Shown here: one piece after another, positions 35,008 through 44,756 of the stretch
Layout: every line of letters starts with the position of its first letter
Numbering within the stretch: the first letter of the stretch is position 1
Source of the DNA: an uncultured Shewanella sp.
GTDB lineage: Bacteria; Pseudomonadota; Gammaproteobacteria; Enterobacterales; Shewanellaceae
Direction: 5' to 3'
Length of the DNA stretch: 64,000 nt
NCBI RefSeq assembly: GCF_947501665.1
Contig: NZ_CANMWS010000027.1
Span: forward strand, 17,518 to 81,517
Position numbers and translations under genes: made by a program
The notes under the pieces: model-generated
The model's input: only the letters and a program-made list of their open reading frames with translations
What the model was told of the DNA's origin: nothing
Databases searched by the model: none

Positions 35008-38000
35008 ATGATGACTACTATGAAGTATTGCTGCTTGATGTTTATTGCTGTATTAACGGCATTGTTATTAGTTGGTTGTGGTGAGAGTGAAAATACCACT
35101 GTTGAAAGCTCGTCATTGGTGGGCTTACAAGTTGAGCCAACCAATGCGGTGATCCCTGCTGGTACTACTCAGGCTTATCGGGCTACGGCGATTTATAACG
35201 ATAACACCACGTTGGATGTGACCTCGAAGGCAACTTGGAGTGTGAGTGATCCCACTGATGCATCCATATCGACTTCTGGGCTAGTGACAGGTATTCACAG
35301 CGATGATGAGATAGAGAAAATTTCTGCAGTGTTTCAAGAGCAGTCAGTTAATGTTGATTTAAAAGTGAGTCCTGCCGTCCCAGTTGAATTAGTGATAACG
35401 CCTTCATCAATGAGTCTTCCTAAAGGCAGCACAATACAATTGTTGGCGACAGTGATTTATAGTGATGGTACAACTTTTGATGCTAGCAATAGTGAGAATA
35501 TTAAGTGGAGCAGTAACAATGGCGCATTGTTTTCAGTCAGTGATACTGGATTAGTTGAGGCCAATATACAAATTAAGGGCGAGGGGAGTGTTATTGCTAT
35601 TTATGAAAGTGGTGATGTTACTGTCAGCGCTCAAAGTCAGGTCAGAGTGACCGATGCTATTCCTACTGCTTTAATGATAACCCCTGTACGGTTAAGTATG
35701 GCTCAAGGAACAGAGCAGTCTTTAACTGCAATGGTATCATACAGCGATGGTACGCAAAGAGATGTGAGTAAAGCAACTAATATGATATGGCAAAGCAGTA
35801 ATGATAGTATTGTTTCTGTGAGTGCCAGTGGCTTAGCAATTGCCAATAACGAGAGTAATGGCGATGTCATCATTACTGGTAACTATAGCAATTTAGGTGT
35901 TTCTATTTCAGCGAATAGCAGCATAAGCGTGACAGATGCCATTCCTGTGTCACTTTCGGTTACTCCGTCGTCGAGTACATTGGCTCAAGGGATGTCGAAG
36001 TCATTTACTGCATTAGTCAGGTTTAGTAATGATAGTGTTGTTGATGTCACACAAAATAATAATACTTCCTGGGTTAGCAGTAATACGAGTATTGCAACTG
36101 CCAATACCAGTACTGGAGTTGTAACGGCCAATAGCGCACAACGCTTAGGAGAAGTGAATATTATTGCCACCTTTGTTTTTGGTGACGGAAACAGCCAATC
36201 AATTGTGGTGAGTGATAATGCTGCATTATCTGTGACTCAAGCTATTCCGGTTGACCTTGTTGTGTTATCAACTAAAAGCAATATTGCTCAAGGGCAGAGT
36301 GCTCAGCTTAAAGCTAAATTGACCTACAGTGATAATAGCAGTATTACCATTAGTGACAATCCTCAGTTATCTTGGGTGAGCGATTCAAATCAAGTAGCGA
36401 GTGTGACTCAAGCAGGTTTGGTGACAGCAAATAGCCAACAATTAACAGGCTCTGTTTTAATGAGCGCAACTTATACCGATGTCAATCTGCAATTAACGGG
36501 CAGCCAAACATTAACGGTGACCGAGGCCGTTCCTGTATCGTTGGCTATCAGTGCTTCAAAAAGTCAAGTTGCTCAGGGACAAAGTATGCAGCTGACAGCC
36601 AAAGTAACTTATAGTGATAATACAAGTACTGATGTGACAGATGCCGATCAAAGTGGGATTGCTTGGAGTAGCAGTAATAATACCCTTGCGACGGTAACTA
36701 AAACCGGGTTGCTTACTGCCAACAGTTTACAGAAAAGTGGCGATATTACTGTCACAGCGACTTTTATGGATGTTTCTATTCAGGTTGTTGATTCTACTTT
36801 GATAACCATTACCGATGCGGTGCCGACTCAGTTAGTCGTTTATAGCAATGAATCAAGTATTGCTCAGGGACAATCGAGTCAGCTAAGTGCCATTGTTACT
36901 TATAGTGATAATACTACCGCCAATGTGACAGATGGCGATCAAAATACGACTTCTTGGATAAGTGAGAAAAATGAATTAATGACAGTTGATGCCCAAGGAA
37001 AGGTGACGGCAAATGTTAATGGTCAACTCGGTCAAGTTACTATCCAAGCGATTTATTCGCATGGTGGCGTAGCAGTGCAAAGTCAAGTTAGCTTAACAGT
37101 AACGCAAGCCGTTCCTGTAGCATTATCGATTATTAGCGAACAGACAACGCTTGCTCAAGGGCAAAGTCTTCAACTTAAAGCCATGGTGACCTACAGTGAT
37201 AATACAACAGCAGATGTTTCTGACGGAGAGACAGTTAATACCTCTTGGGTGAGTGATAATAATGCGTTAGCGATAGTGACTAATGCTGGGGCGCTAACAG
37301 CGAACAGTTTTCAACAAGTTGGAGACGTGAATATTTCTGCCATTTATTCTGATGCTGGTGTGAAAGTCGATGCCAATATTACATTGTCAGTCACACAAGC
37401 CATTCCTGTTAGTATGGTGTTAAGTGCATCGAAAAAAAGCATTGCTCAGGGGCAAACGATTCAAATAAATGCCTTGGTTACCTACAGTGATAGTAGTGTT
37501 GTCGATGTCAGTGACAGTCAACTATTTGAAACTTCTTGGGTGAGTACACCTGAATCGGTGGCTAAAATTAATGGTCAAGGCTTATTGACGGCAAACAGTT
37601 CAGGTTTATTAGGGGAGGTTTCTGTCAGTGCGACTTATCTTGATGTTAATACTCGCGTTCAAGCCAGCCTTTTGTTATCTGTGACGCAAGCAATTCCTGT
37701 GCAATTAACCCTATCATCTGAAAAAAGCAGTCTTGCACAAGGGCAAACGATACCATTAAAAGCGACAGTTATTTATAGTGATAATACAACGTCTGATGTT
37801 ACTCAAGATGTTGACATAGCATGGGTCAGTGAAAATACCGCATTAGCAAAAGTCGATGAAGGAGGTCGCGTTACTGCTAACAGTGAGCAGCAAGTTGGGG
37901 AAGTATCAGTAATGGCGACTTATCTAGATCTGGGGGTCAGTGTTGATGCAAGCATTAAGATCACTGTGACAGAAGCGGTTCCAATCAAATTGGTTATAAC

Positions 38001-39693
38001 GCCCACGACGATTGATTTGGCTCAAGGTACCACTACGCAATTACAAGCGACGGTGACTTATAGTGATAACAGCAGTAGTGATGTTACCACTAAAGTTTCT
38101 TGGGTAAATGATTCTGTCAGTTTAGTGAGCATTAATAATACAGGATTAGTGACAGCAAATAGTGAACAGCAGTTGGGGGATGCTCAGATTAATGCAAAAT
38201 TTACCGATGTAAATGTGCCTGTAGAGGCTTCAGCGATAATAACTGTTACGCTGGCGATACCACAGCGCTTAGTCGTATCGCCAAGTGTTGTCAGTTTGGC
38301 GCAAGGTCAAAGCCAGCAATACAGCGCAACCGTTATTTATAGTGATAGTACAACGGCTGACTTTACTCAAGCATCGACCCTTTCTTGGTCTAGCGATATG
38401 ACTGAAATTGCAACGATTAACCAACAAGGCATGGTGACTGCTAATAGCCAACAAAAAGTGGGAAGTGTTGTGATTTCTGCGACAATATTAGACAGTGGCA
38501 TTTCTGTTGAAGGTAGCGCAAATTTAAGTGTGACTCCCGCAGTGCCTGTAAGCTTGGCTATGTCTCCCGATGTTGCTAGTATTCCTATGGGGTATACTCA
38601 GCAGTTTTATGCGATGATGACTTACAGTGATGACAGTGTAAAAGATGTGAGTGACGGTACTGCGTATGATATTTCTTGGTCCAGTAGTAATAATTTCCTT
38701 GCTTCTGTGAATAACAAAGGGTTGGCGTCGACTTTATTTTCTGAAGGAACTGGCGATGTCATCATTACCGCAAAATTAATTGACAATAATGTTCCATTTG
38801 AAACCAGTGGAGTGTTAACCGTTACGGATCCTATACCAACAGATCTTGAAGTGACGCCAACAGAGGCGAGTATTGCTCAAGGAACGACACAAGCATTTCA
38901 GGCATGGATGACGTACAGTGATGGCGTGACAAGAGAAGTCACGAATAATACAAATATCGATTGGAGTAGCGACAATACAACAATCGCAACGGTGGGAACC
39001 ACAGGTTTTGAAGGGGTTGTGACGGCGAATAAGAGTGTTAATGGCAGTACCAATATTATTGCAACGGATACCAATAGTGGTTTTAGTGGTAGTGCATCAT
39101 TGACGGTGACTTCTGCGGTGCCAGAATCTTTGAATGTGACGCCAAGTAATGCGAGTAGCTATCAAGGACAAACAAAACAGTTTACTGCTACAGTAACTTA
39201 CAGTAATGACACGACTTATAATGCGAGTAAGGATCCTAAAACCTCATGGATAAGCAGTAACCCGACTATTGCAACTATTGATAAAAATGGTAAGACGACG
39301 GCCTATTTATCAAAAGGCAGTGTCGACATCACAGCAACCTATCTTGATGGCACCAGTTATAGTGATACAACAGGTTTAACGATTAAGTCAAAAACATCAT
39401 ATCCTTTAGATTGTTATGCTGAATTTAATGACAGTAATACGTTAATTTCAGGGACTGCGAATACGAGTGGAGATGGGCCGACGTTAAGCCGTAAAAATAA
39501 CAAATATGCTTATTGTTTACGTCCTGATTTGGCAGGGCTGGATATTACCTTAAAAGCCCATTCTGGAAGTGGTTGCCAAGTGTCGGCTCAAAAACAGTCT
39601 GGTTGGAAGACGGTTAATGGGTCACAATTTAAAGTGACCAAAATTATTGCTAATTCTTGTCCTAAGTATAGTGCTTTATATAATGGTTATTGA
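35008..39693 (+). CDS. Giant lipoprotein with 15 BIG2/Ig-like repeats
   Basis: A 1561-residue protein. The N-terminus is a type II signal peptide ending L-L-L-V-G-C, so it should be lipid-anchored. Fifteen repeats of about 90-100 residues follow (my count), each with a P-V-x-L-x-V/I start, A-Q-G-Q-S-x-Q-L, V-T-Y-S-D-N-T-T, D-V-T, W-x-S-x-N, G-L-V-T-A-N-S and G-x-V-x-I-x-A-T-Y. This is the BIG2 (bacterial Ig-like 2) pattern known from intimin-like adhesins. Repeats 5-12 are the most alike; the outer ones have diverged. The last 95 residues leave the pattern and carry four cysteines, with Y-A-Y-C-L-R-P-D, and may be a binding tip. The start is ATG 35008, eight bases after AAGG. A surface adhesin or host or particle-binding protein is the likely role. 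Substrate unknown. Confidence 0.85.
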   Translation: MMTTMKYCCLMFIAVLTALLLVGCGESENTTVESSSLVGLQVEPTNAVIPAGTTQAYRATAIYNDNTTLDVTSKATWSVSDPTDASISTSGLVTGIHSDDEIEKISAVFQEQSVNVDLKVSPAVPVELVITPSSMSLPKGSTIQLLATVIYSDGTTFDASNSENIKWSSNNGALFSVSDTGLVEANIQIKGEGSVIAIYESGDVTVSAQSQVRVTDAIPTALMITPVRLSMAQGTEQSLTAMVSYSDGTQRDVSKATNMIWQSSNDSIVSVSASGLAIANNESNGDVIITGNYSNLGVSISANSSISVTDAIPVSLSVTPSSSTLAQGMSKSFTALVRFSNDSVVDVTQNNNTSWVSSNTSIATANTSTGVVTANSAQRLGEVNIIATFVFGDGNSQSIVVSDNAALSVTQAIPVDLVVLSTKSNIAQGQSAQLKAKLTYSDNSSITISDNPQLSWVSDSNQVASVTQAGLVTANSQQLTGSVLMSATYTDVNLQLTGSQTLTVTEAVPVSLAISASKSQVAQGQSMQLTAKVTYSDNTSTDVTDADQSGIAWSSSNNTLATVTKTGLLTANSLQKSGDITVTATFMDVSIQVVDSTLITITDAVPTQLVVYSNESSIAQGQSSQLSAIVTYSDNTTANVTDGDQNTTSWISEKNELMTVDAQGKVTANVNGQLGQVTIQAIYSHGGVAVQSQVSLTVTQAVPVALSIISEQTTLAQGQSLQLKAMVTYSDNTTADVSDGETVNTSWVSDNNALAIVTNAGALTANSFQQVGDVNISAIYSDAGVKVDANITLSVTQAIPVSMVLSASKKSIAQGQTIQINALVTYSDSSVVDVSDSQLFETSWVSTPESVAKINGQGLLTANSSGLLGEVSVSATYLDVNTRVQASLLLSVTQAIPVQLTLSSEKSSLAQGQTIPLKATVIYSDNTTSDVTQDVDIAWVSENTALAKVDEGGRVTANSEQQVGEVSVMATYLDLGVSVDASIKITVTEAVPIKLVITPTTIDLAQGTTTQLQATVTYSDNSSSDVTTKVSWVNDSVSLVSINNTGLVTANSEQQLGDAQINAKFTDVNVPVEASAIITVTLAIPQRLVVSPSVVSLAQGQSQQYSATVIYSDSTTADFTQASTLSWSSDMTEIATINQQGMVTANSQQKVGSVVISATILDSGISVEGSANLSVTPAVPVSLAMSPDVASIPMGYTQQFYAMMTYSDDSVKDVSDGTAYDISWSSSNNFLASVNNKGLASTLFSEGTGDVIITAKLIDNNVPFETSGVLTVTDPIPTDLEVTPTEASIAQGTTQAFQAWMTYSDGVTREVTNNTNIDWSSDNTTIATVGTTGFEGVVTANKSVNGSTNIIATDTNSGFSGSASLTVTSAVPESLNVTPSNASSYQGQTKQFTATVTYSNDTTYNASKDPKTSWISSNPTIATIDKNGKTTAYLSKGSVDITATYLDGTSYSDTTGLTIKSKTSYPLDCYAEFNDSNTLISGTANTSGDGPTLSRKNNKYAYCLRPDLAGLDITLKAHSGSGCQVSAQKQSGWKTVNGSQFKVTKIIANSCPKYSALYNGY

Positions 39694-39829
39694 GGGCATT
39701 TCTTTTATTGAAATTTAATCGTGATTCATTAATGCTTTTTAGCTGATAAAAGAACGAGAATCGCTTTTGGCGCAGATTTACTTTGTTATCGCTTATTGAT
39801 GTATCATCCCATGGATGGGGAGGATGGCG

Positions 39830-39877
39830 CTTGGGTCGTTCATTCACATCCATTTGTTCATCCGAAAACATCAGATG
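39830..39877. repeat. Fragment related to MITE family C
   Basis: This stretch contains TTCATTCACATCC, CATTTGTTCATCCG and AAACATCAGATGG, which match 54368-54418 inside the family C element (TTCATCCACATCC, CATTTGTTCATCCG, AAACATCAGATGG). It has no terminal inverted repeats of its own, so it looks like a remnant. It directly adjoins the 47-bp tandem repeat. Confidence 0.6.
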
Positions 39878-40006
39878 GAGGAGATAGAGGATGTTTGGAA
39901 CCTAAGCCGACGACTCCAAGGATGGAGGAGATAGAGGATGTTTGGAACCTAAGCCGACGACTCCAAGGATGGAGGAGATAGAGCGACGTTTGGAACCTAA
40001 GCCGAG
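39874..40006. repeat. 47-bp tandem repeat, about 2.8 copies
   Basis: The unit starts GATGGAGGAGATAGAG and continues through GGATGTTTGGAACC and TAAGCCGACGACTCCAAG. Copies begin at 39874, 39921 and 39968. The first two are identical; the third differs near its middle (GCGACG for GATG-type sequence) and ends early at TAAGCCGA. The repeat has no spacers of CRISPR type. Its start abuts a MITE C fragment, which suggests slippage or a local duplication after that insertion. Confidence 0.85.
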
Positions 40007-40555
40007 AATAACGGTAATATCCTTCACTAATTGTCCTGAAATCATTATCAAAGAATAAGTCTCTTTTAGAGACATTATATCCCTGAGTTCAATCGAGGGC
40101 GTTCAATCTGCTTTATAGTCAAAAAAGTTTGCCTACCTCCTACCTTATTTCAAATACGGTTAATTAAAATGATGCAAAAGTTTACTATTAGTTAGCCAAA
40201 TGATCTTTCTTGTTGTATTTATCTATATTTGTTTACATTGTTTTCCATTTGTTTCGTTTTGGTTGTACACACTGTTCTTTGTTAGCTTATTGTTTATTAG
40301 TGTTAATTCGGATTGTTTAATTGGTTTTGTCTTTATTTTAACAAATGTAAGTTTGTTGGATTGTTTATTAATTATAATTAATCTTTGTTGGTAGAGTGAG
40401 GTTTACTAGTTGAATGATGTAAATGAAGTGTCATGTATTTCAATGTGTTATTTGGTAAAGCTCAATACAGTTGTCAGCTGAATTGAGGTGACACAGTTAA
40501 TAAGTGTCATGGTCTGATAAAAATTATAAAAACAATTAATTATGGAGGTAATAAT

Positions 40556-41881
40556 ATGAAGAATATGGACTTAACTAAGTCTGTTATTAGCGCAGGACTC
40601 TTATTTTGTTTCAGTGCACATGCAGACTTTGAAATTGAGCTGACTGAAGCGCTAACAAATGAAACTGGGGTAACGTTAAATTATGATATGACCAGCATTG
40701 CTGATGGAAATACATGTATCGTTGTCACTAAAATTGAAAGATTAAGGGATAATGTTAATTGGGATGCCCCTGTTTGGGAACCTGCTCTTATTTATAAAAA
40801 TTATGTGGATAGTAATGACAGTCCTGATGAAGATGATATTAAGTCCGCCTGTCGGAACAATCTTGACGGTGGTAGTGAAGATTTTTTCTCTTATGCCGGC
40901 ATTAGTAATATTTTTACCAAACGGCATCGAAGTGTATGGAATGACAATAGCAGGCATTCCGTTATTTTTAATAATGCCAGTTTAGCAGCAGCAGCGTGGG
41001 CTGCAACAGGAAAGACTTCTTACGATACGTTTTTAACCGGGACGGATGCCGAAGATGCATTTGGTGAAGAGATCACCATTGATGATACTCTAAAAATCAC
41101 GACTGTGGTTGCTAGGCGTAACAATAGTAGTTGGAAGCAATTTTATTATTTTGACAGTTATGTCAATTTAGATGATGGGACCGTTGTTAATGTGCCACCA
41201 GGAATGGATTTAGAAAATTGGGTGTTTCCAGGCTATGACGCTGAAAGACAGGTTCTTCCAGCCTTACTGACTTTTGAGTATGAAAACAAGGTGGGGTGTC
41301 TCGCTTTTCATAATGGTAGCAATTATGAGTGTTTTTGGGTTGCAGAGGATGACAAAGAAAATGTCTTTCCAACATCAGTGGATTTATCCAATCCAGAAAA
41401 TTTGCGGGTGTTAATGTGCGGTTCAGATATTGATACCGATATTAGTTTGGGAGAATACGCTATTGTTAGTGTTGAAGATGAATACGGTTGGGATGAAGGG
41501 GGATATGATGCAGGATACCGATGGTGTTTGCGAGCGGATAAGTCGTATCGTACTTGGCATAACATGGTGGGTTATGTTGGCCAAGGTTGGTTAGCCGCTA
41601 AGGACGGCAATGATAATTGGTGGTGTATAAGAGACAGTGACAATATTTGTTTAAATGGATTAGTGGATACTTTTTCTGTTCCCGCACATGGAGACATAAC
41701 AGCAAAGCATAATGGGTTAGCAGGTAAAATGGCTGACAGTGATAATATGCAATGTCGATTTAACGATGGCTCCATCGCAGATTGCCCTTCCGCCTTTGAG
41801 AATACGGTTTCTTTAGATACTCTGCAAAAATCATACTATTTAGATGCCGCTAAGTTATTAGATAGCGAAGAACCGCAATAG
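40556..41881 (+). CDS. Exported cysteine-rich protein of unknown family (441 aa)
   Basis: I do not recognise this protein. A signal peptide (about residues 1-23, ending F-S-A-H-A) is followed by an acidic mature part rich in D, N, W and Y. It has about a dozen cysteines, mostly in the last 200 residues and in paired surroundings (for example V-G-C-L-A-F with Y-E-C-F-W, W-C-L-R-A-D, W-W-C-I-R with N-I-C-L-N, M-Q-C-R-F with A-D-C-P-S), which suggests several disulfides and an extracytoplasmic fold. A C-L-R-A-D piece resembles C-L-R-P-D in the C-terminal domain of the upstream lipoprotein, too short to prove kinship. The ribosome site GGAGG is strong. It lies 34 bases before the 822-residue gene, so the two are likely cotranscribed. 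Confidence 0.65.
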   Translation: MKNMDLTKSVISAGLLFCFSAHADFEIELTEALTNETGVTLNYDMTSIADGNTCIVVTKIERLRDNVNWDAPVWEPALIYKNYVDSNDSPDEDDIKSACRNNLDGGSEDFFSYAGISNIFTKRHRSVWNDNSRHSVIFNNASLAAAAWAATGKTSYDTFLTGTDAEDAFGEEITIDDTLKITTVVARRNNSSWKQFYYFDSYVNLDDGTVVNVPPGMDLENWVFPGYDAERQVLPALLTFEYENKVGCLAFHNGSNYECFWVAEDDKENVFPTSVDLSNPENLRVLMCGSDIDTDISLGEYAIVSVEDEYGWDEGGYDAGYRWCLRADKSYRTWHNMVGYVGQGWLAAKDGNDNWWCIRDSDNICLNGLVDTFSVPAHGDITAKHNGLAGKMADSDNMQCRFNDGSIADCPSAFENTVSLDTLQKSYYLDAAKLLDSEEPQ

Positions 41882-41915
41882 TTTTCAAGTTATTTATTTA
41901 GTGGGGAAATAGAAT

Positions 41916-44384
41916 ATGTTTAGACTAATAAAAAAATATTATATTAACGTTATTTTAGTGGCTACTGTATCCGCTTTTTTTACTCAAAGTGTTAATGCTG
42001 CATGGTACTCAGATTTTTGGAATGGTGTTAAGAATACTTTTTCTGGCCGTTCTATAAAAGCGACATATGTTGATCAATATAAAACCATCACATCGGGTGT
42101 TACGGGGACATTTGATAATTTTGCGGTGATTACTGAACCTTATTATCAAACGAGAGATTTAGCTACCGCGTTAGGCAATGGCAATGTGTCATTGACTATG
42201 GGCAATGCTGTAGGTGATCTTAATGCTATAGCTAAAAAATATGGCGTATCAGATGCGCAATTAGGTTCAGCATGGACCACTTTTAGAGATGAAACAGTTG
42301 ATGGTTTGACTACAGCAGGGGATGCTATTGCGGCATCGGGTAGAGAATGGATGGAGTTTCAACTCGAATTACTTAATGAAATGTTCAGTTTATGTGTTTG
42401 GGCTGCTAAAAACTCTGAATATGCGATGTCTCCTATGCTTGTGGCATATACACAATCAACAGGTGAAGACGTTAACCTTATCGGAGAAGATGAAGCCTAC
42501 GCAATATGTTCAAATTCTGGTTTGGGTATGCTGACTAATTTGGCAAATAGTTTAGAGTCTAATTTGAAGCAGTATAAAGAGCTAAACAGATATATAAATG
42601 GCAATCGCAAGGCTATTTTACAAACCGCTTTTACTAATATGTTAGACATGACTAAAGAGGCCAATAAACTCCTGACTCAACCGCTTATTAAAAGTATGAT
42701 TAATCAATCAAAAATAGATGATGAAACACAAATCGTCATTACTGAGCCTTTTGTTCAATATGACAGTATTAATGATATTCGTAATAATATTGTTGAGAGC
42801 CATTATAGCTATCATACCAATCCAACGGCAGCATGCTCGCGTATATCGTTACCTATCATTTGTGATTCAGACGACTCTGAGATTAATGATTTAATGGATG
42901 ACTTAGGGTATTTATCACATTCTACAGAGGCAGAGCAGTGGCGTTTTAAACGTAACATTCATGCTATTTTAGCTCATGCTTATGGCCCAGCTTATTGGTT
43001 TGAAAATGATAACTTTTCAACAGATTTACGTGATACGTTACTTGCAAAATATTCTGATTACTTAAGTGGAGATACACTGATATCGTCAGCAGGAAATGTT
43101 GACCCAAGAGTACCTTATATCGTGAGCGATACGTTTTTAAGTGGAGGGCTAGGTGTTATTTTGTCTAGCGATACGGATTATATTATCTTGTTAAATGAAA
43201 AACTTTTTGCTAATGGTTATAACAATTTAAATTTAGTGTTTAATGAAGCACTAGCAGATGATGCAATCAATGATGCGAAACTGATTTATATTGAAGAATT
43301 GTTTCATTTAATGGGCAAAGAGATCTGTAAAAACAATCCAAACCTTTCTTTGTGTCAGGTAACTGATGATGCAGGCGCAATGGCAGCTAATGCAATAGAA
43401 CAATATGATACTGATTGGGAAACGTTTATTGATAATGTTTATACAAATACTCATGCTCAGACGATTAATGCGCAATATCAGTTGCCTTTGACAAATGAGG
43501 ATGTGGTTTTAGAGACGAATAATAATCTTTGGGCAACCAATACTTATCTTAAAAAGAAAAAATCTAAACTACGTTTTCGTTCACGGGTCGGTGCAAGTAC
43601 TTCAAGTGGGTTCACCAGTACCACTGCGGTGATTGATACGACTTTTACCTTTCCTCGTTGGATTAGGCCTGGAACCGGTTTAGAAGATTACTATGATGTC
43701 ACGGATTGCAGTAATTTTCATTGTCGGGCACTGATTATGGAAGTCAGTGTGGGTATTCGTGACGAAGTAGAACTGGGGACGGGGACAGACGATCTTGTTA
43801 GTGCCTTTCAATTAAACCCCGATTATTATCCTGGAGGGAGTATCGCATTTGGGACCAGCCGAGTGCACAATGTTAAGCTTAAATTTGTCTTAAAAGACGG
43901 TGATATTACTCGGTATGATGAAAGTATCACACGCAAAAATAGTGGCTTTGAATATGCGATAGGGGTATGGGGGTTTGGTGGTGTTCGAACACCTAAGTTG
44001 CCTATAGGTAATTTTACATTGACCGGGAGTGCGTATGTAGTTCCATGGTACGATATTGCTGCTGAATGGAATTTAAAAGCGCGTTCTAAAATTGGAACAG
44101 CACTTGGTGTTGGCGCGACTTTAGGCTTAGGCGGATGCGTTGCTGGTGGTGTCGGTGGTTCATTTATGTCTAAATCGTTAGAAGGGTGCGTACTTGGAAG
44201 TCAGTTTGCTGAGTCATTAGCTGTTTTTCGAATTGTTCAGGAGCAAAATAAAGTAAACAAATGGCAAGGTTGGGGCTGGATTATCGGTACTCAATTGTTG
44301 AAAGCAAGTCGAAATGCGGGTCCAGTTAGTGCGGATTTACGTCTTGAATATGTGAAAACGATGAATCAAACCAATCATTATTAA
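41916..44384 (+). CDS. Large exported protein of unknown family with EExxH-type motif (822 aa)
   Basis: A protein I cannot assign. A signal peptide (about residues 1-28, ending S-V-N-A) is followed by a helical N-terminal half (about 40-300) and then a mixed region. At residues 459-464 the sequence I-E-E-L-F-H, followed by M-G-K-E and later D-D-A-G, resembles the E-E-x-x-H segment of some putative zinc peptidase domains in large secreted proteins. This is a hint only. Residues about 570-730 are beta-rich. Near the C-terminus (about 728-770) a glycine-rich hydrophobic run (A-L-G-V-G-A-T-L-G-L-G-G) with two cysteines could insert in a membrane. Cysteines occur in close pairs. The GC content and codon use are AT-rich, as in the neighbouring orphan. 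A toxin, protease or surface-layer role are all possible. Confidence 0.62.
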   Translation: MFRLIKKYYINVILVATVSAFFTQSVNAAWYSDFWNGVKNTFSGRSIKATYVDQYKTITSGVTGTFDNFAVITEPYYQTRDLATALGNGNVSLTMGNAVGDLNAIAKKYGVSDAQLGSAWTTFRDETVDGLTTAGDAIAASGREWMEFQLELLNEMFSLCVWAAKNSEYAMSPMLVAYTQSTGEDVNLIGEDEAYAICSNSGLGMLTNLANSLESNLKQYKELNRYINGNRKAILQTAFTNMLDMTKEANKLLTQPLIKSMINQSKIDDETQIVITEPFVQYDSINDIRNNIVESHYSYHTNPTAACSRISLPIICDSDDSEINDLMDDLGYLSHSTEAEQWRFKRNIHAILAHAYGPAYWFENDNFSTDLRDTLLAKYSDYLSGDTLISSAGNVDPRVPYIVSDTFLSGGLGVILSSDTDYIILLNEKLFANGYNNLNLVFNEALADDAINDAKLIYIEELFHLMGKEICKNNPNLSLCQVTDDAGAMAANAIEQYDTDWETFIDNVYTNTHAQTINAQYQLPLTNEDVVLETNNNLWATNTYLKKKKSKLRFRSRVGASTSSGFTSTTAVIDTTFTFPRWIRPGTGLEDYYDVTDCSNFHCRALIMEVSVGIRDEVELGTGTDDLVSAFQLNPDYYPGGSIAFGTSRVHNVKLKFVLKDGDITRYDESITRKNSGFEYAIGVWGFGGVRTPKLPIGNFTLTGSAYVVPWYDIAAEWNLKARSKIGTALGVGATLGLGGCVAGGVGGSFMSKSLEGCVLGSQFAESLAVFRIVQEQNKVNKWQGWGWIIGTQLLKASRNAGPVSADLRLEYVKTMNQTNHY

Positions 44385-44617
44385 ATGAATCAATAAGGAG
44401 GGGGTTTTTACCCATTAACGGCCATTTCTTTTTATAGCAGGAATGGCTGTTTTTAGCTGAATTGAGTTTAAGAATTAGGACGTTTAGCCTTTTCATAGAG
44501 TAAGCGATTGGATTGTTAATGACGGCAAAGTCCAAGGATAATGTCAGTGTGGGATGGTAGTATTCAATCAAATTTGATGGCAAAACAACCAAACGGATCT
44601 ATAGTGGCATTTTTTTG

Positions 44618-44646
44618 TTTACAGCAAGTCAGCGCAAAGGTATTAT
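44618..44646 (+). promoter_or_regulatory. Promoter of tRNA-Ser
   Basis: TTTACA (44618-44623) and TATTAT (44641-44646) are separated by 17 bases, a good sigma70 match, and the -10 box ends 11 bases before the tRNA 5' end. Confidence 0.6.
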
Positions 44647-44657
44647 CCCTTCCGCTT

Positions 44658-44748
44658 GGAGAGATGGCAGAGTGGTCGAATGCACCGGTCTTGAAAACCG
44701 GCATGGGTTTGTAGCCCATCTAGGGTTCAAATCCCTATCTCTCCGCCA
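44658..44748 (+). tRNA. serT: tRNA-Ser(UGA)
   Basis: A complete class II tRNA with a long variable arm. The acceptor stem GGAGAGA pairs with TCTCTCC, the anticodon loop CTTGAAA holds TGA, the T loop is TTCAAAT, and the CCA end is encoded (44746-44748). It reads UCN serine codons, mainly UCA. A terminator follows at 44757, so it is a single-gene transcript. A 21-base copy of its 3' end recurs at 44809-44829. Confidence 0.96.
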
Positions 44749-44756
44749 TATTAAGC

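Larger units (their letters stand above)
39694..40555. other. Intergenic region with tandem repeat and MITE-related sequence
   Basis: About 860 bases between the Ig-repeat lipoprotein and the 441-residue exported protein. It holds a 47-bp tandem repeat at 39874-40006 and, just before it, a stretch (about 39830-39877) that resembles part of the MITE at 54145-54508. From about 40130 to 40500 it is very AT-rich; the 64-codon hydrophobic frame there (40200-40394) is probably chance. A good ribosome site (GGAGG) precedes the next gene. Confidence 0.45.

Noticed and set aside
39874..40006. 47-bp repeat considered as a CRISPR array
   Set aside because: Units are directly adjacent, with no spacers and too few copies, and no cas genes are present.
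40200..40394. 64-codon hydrophobic frame upstream of the 441-residue gene
   Set aside because: T-rich DNA always gives such frames; no site, no motif.
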